Source: Chloroflexota bacterium | Lineage (GTDB): Bacteria > Chloroflexota > Dehalococcoidia > Tepidiformales > Tepidiformaceae | Direction: 5' to 3' | DNA: 5,228 nucleotides | Assembly (NCBI GenBank): GCA_025350285.1 | Contig: JANXYE010000244.1 | Span: 1-5,228 of the forward strand | Shown here: positions 1-5,052 of the stretch, piece by piece | Position numbering within the stretch: position 1 is the first letter of the stretch | Layout of the letters: each line of letters opens with the position of its first letter | Position numbers and translations under genes: made by a program | Notes under the pieces: model-generated | Told to the model about the DNA's origin: nothing | The model's database searches: none | The model's input: only the letters and a program-made list of their open reading frames with translations

Positions 1-116
1 ACCTCTGCCATCGCTGGCGTTAAAGCCCCATTCCGGTCGGCTTCTGGCGCGTCCCGGACCACGCCGGCAGCGGCCCGTCCCAGCGCGGCGAGGACGTCGG
101 CGGCTTCCCCGCTCAC
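1..116 (-). CDS. N-terminal fragment of a protein, possibly acyl-CoA dehydrogenase-like (runs off left edge)
   Basis: A minus-strand reading frame opens with GTG at 116-114 and stays open to the window edge, giving 38 codons with GC-rich third positions. The start overlaps by 4 nt (GTGA) the stop of the frameshifted continuation of the preceding gene, the usual arrangement for translational coupling. A purine-rich GGGGA lies about 6 nt upstream. The peptide begins VSGEAADVLAALGRAAAGV and goes on through EADRNGALTPAMAE. A helical start with 'EADR.G.L.P' resembles the N-terminal helices of acyl-CoA dehydrogenases and related flavin monooxygenases, where a similar phrase precedes the 'L..aGlf' segment. 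Only 38 residues are visible, so the family call is a weak inference. The existence of the gene is better supported than its function. Confidence 0.5.
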   Translation of the reverse strand, partial: MSGEAADVLAALGRAAAGVVRDAPEADRNGALTPAMAE

Positions 117-208
117 GAAATCATCCCCGCCAGCGACCGCACCCAGGCGTGCTGCACGGCCGTCCCAATCGCCGGGACGTCGCGTCCACCCGCGATCAGG
201 TGGACCTC
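113..208 (-). other. -1 frame continuation of the preceding hypothetical gene
   Basis: Reading the G at 208 twice (or adding one G to the run) joins the upstream frame to 31 further sense codons beginning EVHLIAGGRDVP and ending SLAGMIS, then TGA at 115-113. About 27 of these 31 codons end in G or C, like the neighbouring genes. The other two minus-strand frames across this stretch are worse: one stops at 196, the other has low third-position GC and no standard start. The stop overlaps the next gene's GTG as GTGA. This marks a sequencing or assembly indel, a true frameshift mutation, or less likely a recoding site. Confidence 0.65.
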
Positions 209-498
209 CCCGGGTCGGCCGCGAAGCCCTGCATCCGCGGCATCCCGGAGGCGAGGTCTTCATCCAGGTGCTTGAGCAGCAGAGGGCGCAGGCTGGCGAT
301 GATTGCGTCGGCTTCGACGCCCCCGTGGCCGTCCGCCCACGCCAGCAGAGCCGAGGCGCGGCCCTCCGGCGAATCGTCCGTCGCCGTGAGGCCCGCCGGC
401 GCCCACGGCACCGCCTTCAGCGCTTCCCCGAGCTCTCGCTGATGGCGTTCGGCGTTGTCGCTCCCAGGGAGCGCAGTCGCGTACTTCACGGAGCCCAT
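196..498 (-). CDS. Hypothetical protein, probably frameshifted near its C-terminus
   Basis: This is an unrecognised soluble protein of 100 aa as read, with no signal peptide or membrane segment. The ATG at 498-496 has an excellent ribosome binding site, GGAGGA with a 6-nt spacer (504-509), so the start is secure. The sequence is acidic and mostly helical in character: a variable N-terminal third, then an Ala/Leu-rich helix with 'LLAWADGHGG' and 'LRPLLLKHLDEDLASGMP'. The frame closes at TGA 198-196 after only three residues (RST) beyond a run of Gs. The -1 frame from 208 continues as good coding sequence for 31 more residues and ends exactly at the overlap with the next gene. The intact product is therefore probably about 128 aa. 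It sits 109 bp after the ytxJ-like gene and likely shares its transcript. I do not recognise the family and assign no function. Confidence 0.72.
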   Translation of the reverse strand: MGSVKYATALPGSDNAERHQRELGEALKAVPWAPAGLTATDDSPEGRASALLAWADGHGGVEADAIIASLRPLLLKHLDEDLASGMPRMQGFAADPGRST

Positions 499-511
499 GA
501 TTGGTCCTCCA

Positions 512-532
512 GCGCGAGCCTCAGCCTCGCGC
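512..532 (-). other. Small hairpin just upstream of the hypothetical gene's ribosome binding site
   Basis: On the minus strand GCGCGAG (532-526) and CTCGCGC (518-512) form a perfect 7-bp stem with a 7-nt loop, ending 2 nt before the GGAGGA ribosome binding site (509-504). The surrounding 499-607 gap otherwise shows no convincing promoter; a TTGTGG/TAGTCT pair with 18-bp spacing is too weak to call. The hairpin could modulate translation or stabilise the message, but GC-rich sequence makes such stems fairly common. Confidence 0.3.
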
Positions 533-607
533 GTCTCGCTCGCGGCGCAAGACTACTGGGTTTTCGGGCCTTGCCACAATAACTCCAGCCGGCCAGCGGT
601 TAGGCCA

Positions 608-952
608 CTACCCGCCCACCGCCGCGGCCACCGCCTGCCGTGTGATCGCGTAGTGCGACCCATGCCACACCGCCGTCCCCTCCCGCAGGACGAACACCTG
701 TGGCGATTCGTGCCGCACTCCGGTCCGCCGCGCCACTTCGCGCTTCAGGTCGTCCTGGCGCGAGACATCGATCACCCACGACCCGCCGGGCACGCCTTCC
801 ATCTCCTCGCAGGCGTCCGCGCTGATCGGGCAGTACGGGTCGTGCAGGAAAATCACCGATGGGTCGTCCCCCGTACGCTCGAAGAGGCCCTGTAGTTCCG
901 CCATTCCGGCCAGCGGCCGGAACCTCGCCGCCGCTGGTGTATCAACCGTCAA
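608..952 (-). CDS. ytxJ: Bacillithiol-system redox-active protein, YtxJ/BrxC-like (thioredoxin fold)
   Basis: The product matches the YtxJ/DUF2847 family, called BrxC in Bacillus, small cytosolic thioredoxin-fold proteins linked to bacillithiol-dependent reduction of protein mixed disulfides. Numbered from the TTG start (114 aa, typical length), the active-site strand SVIFLHDPYCPIS (residues 32-44) has the family's CPIS signature with Cys41. The cis-Pro motif HESPQVFVL starts at residue 81, and the C-terminal 'VWHGSHYAIT' matches the family's 'vWhaSHw.iT'. A second Cys lies at 48. I chose TTG 952-950 because AGGAGG (965-960) sits 7 nt upstream. An in-frame ATG at 994-992 would add 14 residues not expected in the family and has no ribosome binding site. 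The gene leads a leftward operon. It lies inside an 11-bp inverted repeat at its start, which may regulate it. The family call is firm; whether this organism makes bacillithiol cannot be seen here. Confidence 0.85.
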   Translation of the reverse strand: MTVDTPAAARFRPLAGMAELQGLFERTGDDPSVIFLHDPYCPISADACEEMEGVPGGSWVIDVSRQDDLKREVARRTGVRHESPQVFVLREGTAVWHGSHYAITRQAVAAAVGG

Positions 953-1006
953 ACCGTTCCCTCCTGCGCGTGGGCGACTATTCGCCTCATTCATGTTGAC
1001 GGTTGA
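942..1006. repeat. Perfect 11-bp inverted repeat bracketing the ytxJ-like start region
   Basis: TCAACCGTCAA at 942-952 is the exact reverse complement of TTGACGGTTGA at 996-1006, separated by 43 bp. The left arm contains the chosen TTG start codon, and the AGGAGG ribosome binding site lies in the loop. Each arm is itself a near-tandem GTTGA repeat. As DNA this could be a pair of operator half-sites. As RNA, in a transcript starting upstream of 1006, it could close a stem that hides the start codon. The function is inferred. Confidence 0.55.
960..965 (-). promoter_or_regulatory. Ribosome binding site of the ytxJ-like gene (decides TTG start)
   Basis: The minus strand reads AGGAGG at 965-960, a near-perfect Shine-Dalgarno match, 7 nt before TTG at 952-950. 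No comparable site precedes the in-frame ATG at 994, so this motif argues for the shorter product. Confidence 0.7.
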
Positions 1007-1095
1007 ACTCGCGGGCGTCTTCCCGCCCCTGGCCGGTTCGGTGGCTTATCACGGGTGGCCGTCAGATTCTTGCGAGGGGTCGGGCGTGGCACGGC

Positions 1096-1116
1096 GTGAA
1101 CGAACCGCTCGTTCGC
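1096..1116. promoter_or_regulatory. Operator-like palindrome in the divergent control region
   Basis: GAACGA (1098-1103) and TCGTTC (1109-1114) form a perfect inverted repeat around a 5-bp centre. It can be extended outward by a T-G mismatch and a G-C pair to give a 21-bp site. It lies in the roughly 280-bp gap between the divergent ytxJ-like and apbE genes, where a regulator could act on either. The 9-mer GCTTATCAC also occurs twice in this gap (1044-1052 and 1182-1190). No regulator gene is visible in the window. Confidence 0.3.
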
Positions 1117-1222
1117 CACTCGCGGCCAGGCGGACGGCGCGGGTCGGTCCCACTCATCGCGCAAAAATCCGGCGCACACCCGCTTATCACCCGCGCGATG
1201 CACTCGCGGCGCGGCCCCGGCC

Positions 1223-1228
1223 TACACT
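1223..1228 (+). promoter_or_regulatory. Candidate -10 box for leaderless apbE transcription
   Basis: TACACT matches TAnnnT and ends 6 nt before the ATG at 1235, which places the expected transcription start at or next to the start codon. No Shine-Dalgarno sequence precedes this ATG, consistent with a leaderless message as seen in several high-GC lineages. The -35 region (TGCACT at 1199-1204, 18-bp spacing) is only a weak match. Confidence 0.35.
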
Positions 1229-1234
1229 CAGCGG

Positions 1235-2125
1235 ATGCAGCACGGCGAGAGCTTTCGGGCGATGAACACCGATATCGACATCCTCATCGAAACCGATGGT
1301 TTACCGCCGCTCGATGTCTTCGTCTCCATTCGCCTGCTCTTCGAAGAGCAGGAGCAGCGCTTCAGCCGGTTTCGTCAATCGAGCCTCCTCTCCGCCCTCA
1401 ATCGCGGCGAGTCGATCAGCGACGGCCGGTTCCTCGCCGCCTGCCGCCTCGCCCTCGATGCCTACGAGTTCACGGCGGGCCTCTACAACCCGATGATCCT
1501 CCCGGCGCTCTCGGACGCGGGGTATTCCCGCACCTTCCCCGAAGTCGGGGGAGGCTCGCCTCGCGCCCAGGCCGTCCCCGATCCGCGCGCCTGCCTGGAT
1601 TTCGGGCCACACGGTGTGCGCCTTGTTGAGGGTCAGCTGGACCTCGGTGGTATCGTCAAAGGCTGGACGGTGGACCTCGGTATCGAACTTATGCGCCGGC
1701 GCACGCCGAACGTCTTCCTCAATGCCGGCGGCGACCTGCGCTGCGAAGGCGAGGAAGCCGAAATCGACGGCTGGCTGGTGTCCATCTCCGACCCGGACGG
1801 CGGCCCCGACCGTTGGGAGGGCCCCATGCGCGGCGCGCTGGCAACCTCGACGACCAGGAAACGCCGCTGGACGACCGATTCCGGAGAGGCCGCTCATCAC
1901 CTGATCGACCCGCGCACCGGGCTCCCAGCGGAGTCGCCCTACTCACAGGTCAGCGTTTGGGGCCAAGAATGCTGGCGCGCGGAGACATGGGCGAAGGCCG
2001 TCCTTATCGGTGGTCCGGCGGCGAAGGACGCGTGCGAGGCGCTGGGCAATCGGCTATTGACCGCGCGCCGGTACGTCGCTGGCTCCCCCTCGCCCGCGAA
2101 GTCGGGAGAGGGGGTCGGGGGGTGA
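1235..2125 (+). CDS. apbE: FAD:protein FMN transferase (ApbE family)
   Basis: ApbE enzymes transfer FMN from FAD to a Thr in target flavoproteins, using Mg2+. Family motifs appear in order across the 296 aa: FRAMNTDIDI (7-16), QRFSRFRQSSLLSALN (41-56), LYNPMILPALSDAGY (83-97), LDLGGIVKGWTVD (135-147), FLNAGGDLRC (161-170), ALATSTTRKRRW (201-212), HHLIDPRTGLPA (221-232) and the closing ETWAKAVLIGG (250-260). Glu250 takes the place where many ApbE proteins have Asp in the metal-binding helix. There is no signal peptide or lipobox, so this is a cytoplasmic-type or short form. The start at 1235 keeps the conserved FRAM motif; the inner ATG (1262) would cut it. The last 13 residues (GSPSPAKSGEGVGG region) are encoded by a C/G-rich hairpin and are not family sequence. 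No obvious target flavoprotein is adjacent. The gene converges on the anti-sigma gene with a 9-bp gap. Confidence 0.93.
   Translation: MQHGESFRAMNTDIDILIETDGLPPLDVFVSIRLLFEEQEQRFSRFRQSSLLSALNRGESISDGRFLAACRLALDAYEFTAGLYNPMILPALSDAGYSRTFPEVGGGSPRAQAVPDPRACLDFGPHGVRLVEGQLDLGGIVKGWTVDLGIELMRRRTPNVFLNAGGDLRCEGEEAEIDGWLVSISDPDGGPDRWEGPMRGALATSTTRKRRWTTDSGEAAHHLIDPRTGLPAESPYSQVSVWGQECWRAETWAKAVLIGGPAAKDACEALGNRLLTARRYVAGSPSPAKSGEGVGG
2085..2122. repeat. C/G-rich hairpin forming the 3' end of apbE, likely dispersed-repeat derived
   Basis: CCCCCTCGCCCG (2085-2096) pairs with CGGGAGAGGGGG (2103-2114) at 11 of 12 positions around the 6-nt loop CGAAGT, and is followed by TCGGGGGG running into the apbE stop at 2123-2125. 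This arrangement resembles the small 'ccctctcccg...cgggagaggg' interspersed palindromes known from many GC-rich genomes. It lies where two genes converge, so it may also slow transcription, but there is no T-tract on either strand. Only one copy is seen here, so its dispersed nature is inferred. Confidence 0.5.
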
Positions 2126-2134
2126 GGGCGCGCC

Positions 2135-2989
2135 CTACCGGCGGATGCGCGACAGGTCCGTCACGAACACGCTTGGCCCCGACCGTTCGCTGGCGCCGCC
2201 CGCCGTCTCGATCGTCACGACCGCGCTTTCGTACGACTTGAGCCCCTGTGGTACCACTGTTTCGTAGCGCGCGTAGCCCGCCGCGTCCGGGTTAAACGTC
2301 CCCAGACTGATGTACCGGCCGCCCGAGTTAACCCATAACTGGTAGGTCTGGTCCTTCTGGGTTGCGGCCAACTTGTTCGCCACGAACCAGACCTTCTTCT
2401 GCGCATCGTCCCAAACAAACCGCCCGATAGCGTTGACCGAGTCGTTGACCGGGATGACATCGGCCACATCGCTGTCCGGCGAGAGGAGCGCCAGCAGGAG
2501 TTCGCGGTCTCCTAGGGCCGCCGCGAGCAGGTCGGCGTTGTTCTTCTCCGTGTCCGAAAGGCGCCGCGTGAGCGCCGCGAGTTCAACTTTTGTCGGGAGC
2601 GCACCGTCGATGTTCGTCTGTAGTTGGGCGTTGCCATCGCGCAGTTCATCCACCTGGCCGCGAAGCGAAACGAGGCCCGCGAACGAGGCGATCGCGACCA
2701 CGACGGCGGCAATCCCGGCGCCCGCCGTGAGCAGCCTCGCCGCCCAGGCCACGGGGCCGGGGCGGGTGATGCCCGCGTCACGCAGCACGCGCCCCTTCAG
2801 CCGCTCCGGCGGCGCGTATCGCCGCAGACCGATCACAAGCGCGGCCGCCGCTCTCTGGCTTTCACCCACGATGTCTCGGCACGCGGCGCAAGTGTCCGCG
2901 TGCAGGATGACGGCGTAGGCCACCTCGGGCGGCAACGACCCGATGGCGAATTCGTCCGCCTGTTCCTGGGTGACGTGTGTGCTCTCCAT
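2135..2989 (-). CDS. Membrane-anchored anti-sigma factor (zinc-finger N-terminus, RskA C-terminal domain)
   Basis: This 284-aa protein has the layout of a group of anti-sigma factors that hold an ECF sigma factor at the membrane until proteolysis frees it. The cytoplasmic part carries the H-x3-C-x2-C zinc motif of the ZAS family (His30, Cys34, Cys37). One hydrophobic helix (about 86-108, rich in A, V, I and L) follows a Trp/Arg-bearing stretch. Next comes a polar, probably coiled-coil stalk (109-170). The C-terminal RskA-type domain (about 185-284) includes VWFVANKLAA and the diagnostic QTYQLWV (214-220). The ATG at 2989 lies 7 bp after the sigma factor stop, with only a weak GCAGG upstream, so translational coupling with the sigma gene is likely. 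The partner is almost certainly that sigma factor; the inducing signal is not visible. Confidence 0.88.
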   Translation of the reverse strand: MESTHVTQEQADEFAIGSLPPEVAYAVILHADTCAACRDIVGESQRAAAALVIGLRRYAPPERLKGRVLRDAGITRPGPVAWAARLLTAGAGIAAVVVAIASFAGLVSLRGQVDELRDGNAQLQTNIDGALPTKVELAALTRRLSDTEKNNADLLAAALGDRELLLALLSPDSDVADVIPVNDSVNAIGRFVWDDAQKKVWFVANKLAATQKDQTYQLWVNSGGRYISLGTFNPDAAGYARYETVVPQGLKSYESAVVTIETAGGASERSGPSVFVTDLSRIRR

Positions 2990-2996
2990 GGCCGGG

Positions 2997-3659
2997 CTAT
3001 ACCTGCCCGCGCAGCGAACGGCGCAGCTTCTGCATACCGAGCCGGATGCGCGTCTTCACCGTGCCCAGCGGCTCGTGCAGCATCAAGGCGATCTCCTGCT
3101 GCGTGAGCCCGCTGAAGTAGGCCAGTTCGAGCGCCACCCGCTGGTCCGGCGGCAGGCAGACAAGGGCGCCCCGCACCACCACCTGCTCTTCGTGCAGCTG
3201 CGCCGTCGAAAGTGGGTCGTCTGTGTCGGACGGCAGCGCCGCCAGGGTCTCTTCGTCACCTTCGGAGCCCGGCCCTCCTTCGCGCCGCCGCCGCCGTCCG
3301 CGCGCCCGCAGCTCATCGACAGCCCGGTTGCGTACGACGCTCATGAGCCAACTCACGAACCGTCCACGTTCCGCCACGAACGATTCGGGTCGCCGCCAGA
3401 GCCGTACGAAAATGTCCTGCGTTGCGTCTTCCGCCAGTTGCGCATCGCCCAGCACCCGCAGCGAAGCTGAATACACGAGATCCACATACCGATCGTAGAG
3501 GACGGCGAAGGCGGATTCGTTTCGGGCGACGATTGCGGTCATCAATGAGTTATCCGGCCAACTGGCAAAGTCATCGGCGCCCTGGCGGAGAGCGCTGGTG
3601 TCGCCGCTGGTGTTAAGGTTACGCGCCGCGGAAACGTCTGGATTGCCTTGCCACGTCAT
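2997..3659 (-). CDS. ECF-type RNA polymerase sigma factor (sigma-70 family, SigK/SigL-like)
   Basis: This 220-aa protein has the two domains of extracytoplasmic-function sigma factors. Region 2 spans about residues 48-118, with AFAVLYDRYVDLVYSASLRV and the core-binding/-10 segment DATQDIFVRLWRR (78-90), then SWLMSVVRNRAVDELR. An Arg-rich, then acidic linker (119-158) follows. Region 4 spans about 163-216, with LPPDQRVALELAYFSGLTQQEIA and the helix-turn-helix recognition part GTVKTRIRLGMQKLRR. The first 45 residues are extra and polar. No Shine-Dalgarno sequence is obvious before the ATG at 3659, and Met40 (3542) would leave a normal-length ECF protein, so the start is uncertain. It is co-transcribed with the RskA-type anti-sigma gene 7 bp downstream and divergent from htrA. 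Autoregulation is usual for such pairs but unproven here. Confidence 0.93.
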   Translation of the reverse strand: MTWQGNPDVSAARNLNTSGDTSALRQGADDFASWPDNSLMTAIVARNESAFAVLYDRYVDLVYSASLRVLGDAQLAEDATQDIFVRLWRRPESFVAERGRFVSWLMSVVRNRAVDELRARGRRRRREGGPGSEGDEETLAALPSDTDDPLSTAQLHEEQVVVRGALVCLPPDQRVALELAYFSGLTQQEIALMLHEPLGTVKTRIRLGMQKLRRSLRGQV

Positions 3660-3676
3660 AGATGAGCCCGCGCTGA

Positions 3677-3682
3677 ATCATA
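3677..3682 (-). promoter_or_regulatory. Candidate -10 box for the sigma/anti-sigma operon
   Basis: The minus strand reads TATGAT (3682-3677), one mismatch from TATAAT, 17 nt before the annotated ATG. This implies a very short leader, or a real start at Met40. The best upstream -35 candidate, TTCAGG, is 20 bp away, which is too far, so the call is weak. In the same 133-bp divergent gap the plus strand has TGAACC (3705-3710) about 18 bp before CGGTTT (3729), a loose ECF-like pair that could serve htrA. Confidence 0.22.
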
Positions 3683-3780
3683 CACCGCACCCGCACTGAG
3701 GGCCTGAACCCTTTACCCGCCGCTTCCACGGTTTACGAGGCGTTTGCAATCGGTGGCCGACACTCGACACAAGACCACGC

Positions 3781-3786
3781 GGGGAG
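3781..3786 (+). promoter_or_regulatory. Ribosome binding site of htrA
   Basis: GGGGAG lies 6 nt before the ATG at 3793 and fixes the start, which is followed at once by a lysine-arginine signal peptide n-region. Confidence 0.6.
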
Positions 3787-3792
3787 TGACAC

Positions 3793-4986
3793 ATGAAACG
3801 CTATTTGGCGCCGGCCGTAACCGGCCTGGCGGCCATCGGACTCTGGCTCGGGGCGGCGGCCTGTTCCGATAAGGCCGCCACCATCGATACCAACGCGAAG
3901 GCGGCGGCGACCACCTCGGTCACGTCGGCGCCCGTCGTGAAGCCGGCCGCCACCCAGCCCACGACGACCAGCCAATCCTCTTCCACTGCGCAGGCGCAGC
4001 CGTCCGCCGCGGCCGGGCAGACGGCCGTCAGCCAGACGACCCAACTCTCCGTCGCCGATGTCGTGAAGCTCGCTGACCCGAGCATTGTCCGTATCCAGAC
4101 GACAACTGGGGTCGGCACCGGGTTCATTGTCAGCACGGATGGCTACCTGATAACCAACAACCACGTCGTCCAGGGTACGGCCGGCCGCGCGCAGGCGACG
4201 GTCCAGGTGACCCTCAGTGATGGGACAACGCTCGACGGCAAAGTGGTCGGCGCCGACGGCCGCGCCGACATCGCCGTCGTCAAGCTCACGCGCAACGAAC
4301 CGTTCACGGCGCTCACGCTTGGCAAGCTCGACGATGTTGTCGTCGGCCAGGATGTTGTCGCCATCGGCTATGCGCTCGACCTGAAGGCAGGCGAAGGCGC
4401 CTCGTACTCGGTCACCCGCGGGATTGTCAGCGCGAAGAATCGCGCGATCACCGAAGGTTCGCCCGCGAGCGGCGCCATCCAGACCGACGCCGCCATCAAC
4501 CACGGCAACAGCGGCGGCCCGCTTCTCAACCTCTCCGGCCAGGTGATCGGCGTGAACACGGCCCTCGCTCCGGACCCGACAACTGGCGGCACGGCCAACG
4601 GCATCGGCTTCGCTGTCGGCTCCGACACGGTGAAGGCCGTTTACGACGATATCCGTGCCAGCGGCGCGGTGACCCGCGGCTTCCTCGGGATCCAGCGCTT
4701 CGAAGCGCTTCGCCCGGCCAAGGCGCGTGACCTTGGCATCCCCGAGGACACGCGCGGCGTCTACCTCAGCGGGGCCGATAGCGTCGCTCCCGGGAGCCCC
4801 GCCGAGAAGGCCGGGCTGCGCAGCGGCGACGTGATCACGAAGATCGACGGCGTCGCCATCCACACCGAATCCGACCTTGCCGTTCAAATGATCCGCGAAG
4901 AGCCGAACAAGACCGTCGAGGTCGTCATCTACCGCGGTGCCAAGCAAATGACACTCTCTGTCACGCTTGGCACCCCGGCCGGCTAA
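3793..4986 (+). CDS. htrA: Exported HtrA/DegP-like trypsin-type serine protease with one PDZ domain
   Basis: A 397-aa protease-chaperone for damaged exported proteins, acting outside the cytoplasmic membrane. The N-terminus is MKRYLAPAVTG then a hydrophobic core ending in GAAAC; Cys24 followed by Ser-Asp suggests lipid anchoring, though the lipobox (A-A-A-C, no Leu at -3) is not ideal. Residues 25-88 are a low-complexity Ala/Thr/Ser/Gln linker. The trypsin-like domain (about 88-280) has a complete catalytic triad: His124 in TNNHVV, Asp159 in GRADIAVVKL, and Ser240 in NHGNSGGPLLN. The usual INPGNSGG has His at position 237 instead of Pro. A single PDZ domain (about 290-395) begins with RGFLGI and contains PGSPAEKAGLRSGDVITKIDG. 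One PDZ domain fits the DegS/HhoA/HtrB-like layout rather than two-PDZ DegP. The gene is divergent from an ECF sigma operon, so envelope-stress control is plausible. Confidence 0.95.
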   Translation: MKRYLAPAVTGLAAIGLWLGAAACSDKAATIDTNAKAAATTSVTSAPVVKPAATQPTTTSQSSSTAQAQPSAAAGQTAVSQTTQLSVADVVKLADPSIVRIQTTTGVGTGFIVSTDGYLITNNHVVQGTAGRAQATVQVTLSDGTTLDGKVVGADGRADIAVVKLTRNEPFTALTLGKLDDVVVGQDVVAIGYALDLKAGEGASYSVTRGIVSAKNRAITEGSPASGAIQTDAAINHGNSGGPLLNLSGQVIGVNTALAPDPTTGGTANGIGFAVGSDTVKAVYDDIRASGAVTRGFLGIQRFEALRPAKARDLGIPEDTRGVYLSGADSVAPGSPAEKAGLRSGDVITKIDGVAIHTESDLAVQMIREEPNKTVEVVIYRGAKQMTLSVTLGTPAG

Positions 4987-5005
4987 AGGCCCCCAGGTTC
5001 TCTCC

Positions 5006-5043
5006 AGCGAAGCGGCCGGCCTTGCAGGGGCGGCCGCTTCGTT
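5006..5043. terminator. Hairpin terminator shared by convergent htrA and DAAO-like genes
   Basis: CGAAGCGGCCG (5008-5018) and CGGCCGCTTCG (5031-5041) form a perfect 11-bp stem, extendable by a G-T and an A-T pair, with a 12-nt loop. It starts 20 bp after the htrA stop and ends about 10 bp before the stop of the opposite gene, with a modest T-rich run (GTTGGTT) on the plus side. It probably ends transcription of htrA and may act in both directions. Confidence 0.75.
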
Positions 5044-5052
5044 GGTTCCTGG

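Noticed and set aside
149..895. Plus-strand frames opposite the left operon
   Set aside because: Their Arg/Pro/Ser-rich translations lie opposite the YtxJ-like gene and the small hypothetical gene, both with strong ribosome binding sites.
953..994. ATG at 994 as the ytxJ-like start
   Set aside because: It has no Shine-Dalgarno sequence and adds 14 non-family residues, whereas TTG 952 has AGGAGG at 7 nt. It remains possible, since the frame is open.
1003..1629. 208-codon plus-strand frame over the intergenic region and the start of apbE
   Set aside because: It is Arg/Pro-rich, out of frame with apbE, and has no ribosome binding site; it is typical of non-coding frames in GC-rich DNA.
1301..1900. 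199-codon open frame antisense to apbE
   Set aside because: The sense strand carries the full set of ApbE motifs; the antisense product is compositionally biased and matches nothing recognisable.
2373..3470. Plus-strand open frames opposite the sigma and anti-sigma genes
   Set aside because: They mirror well-supported minus-strand genes and have Ser/Arg/Ala-biased translations without domains.
3733..4947. 404-codon open frame antisense to htrA
   Set aside because: It is a mirror of the htrA codon bias (GC-rich third positions leave the opposite strand open). Its product is low-complexity Gly/Arg/Asp/Ala with no domain, while the plus strand has a complete protease.
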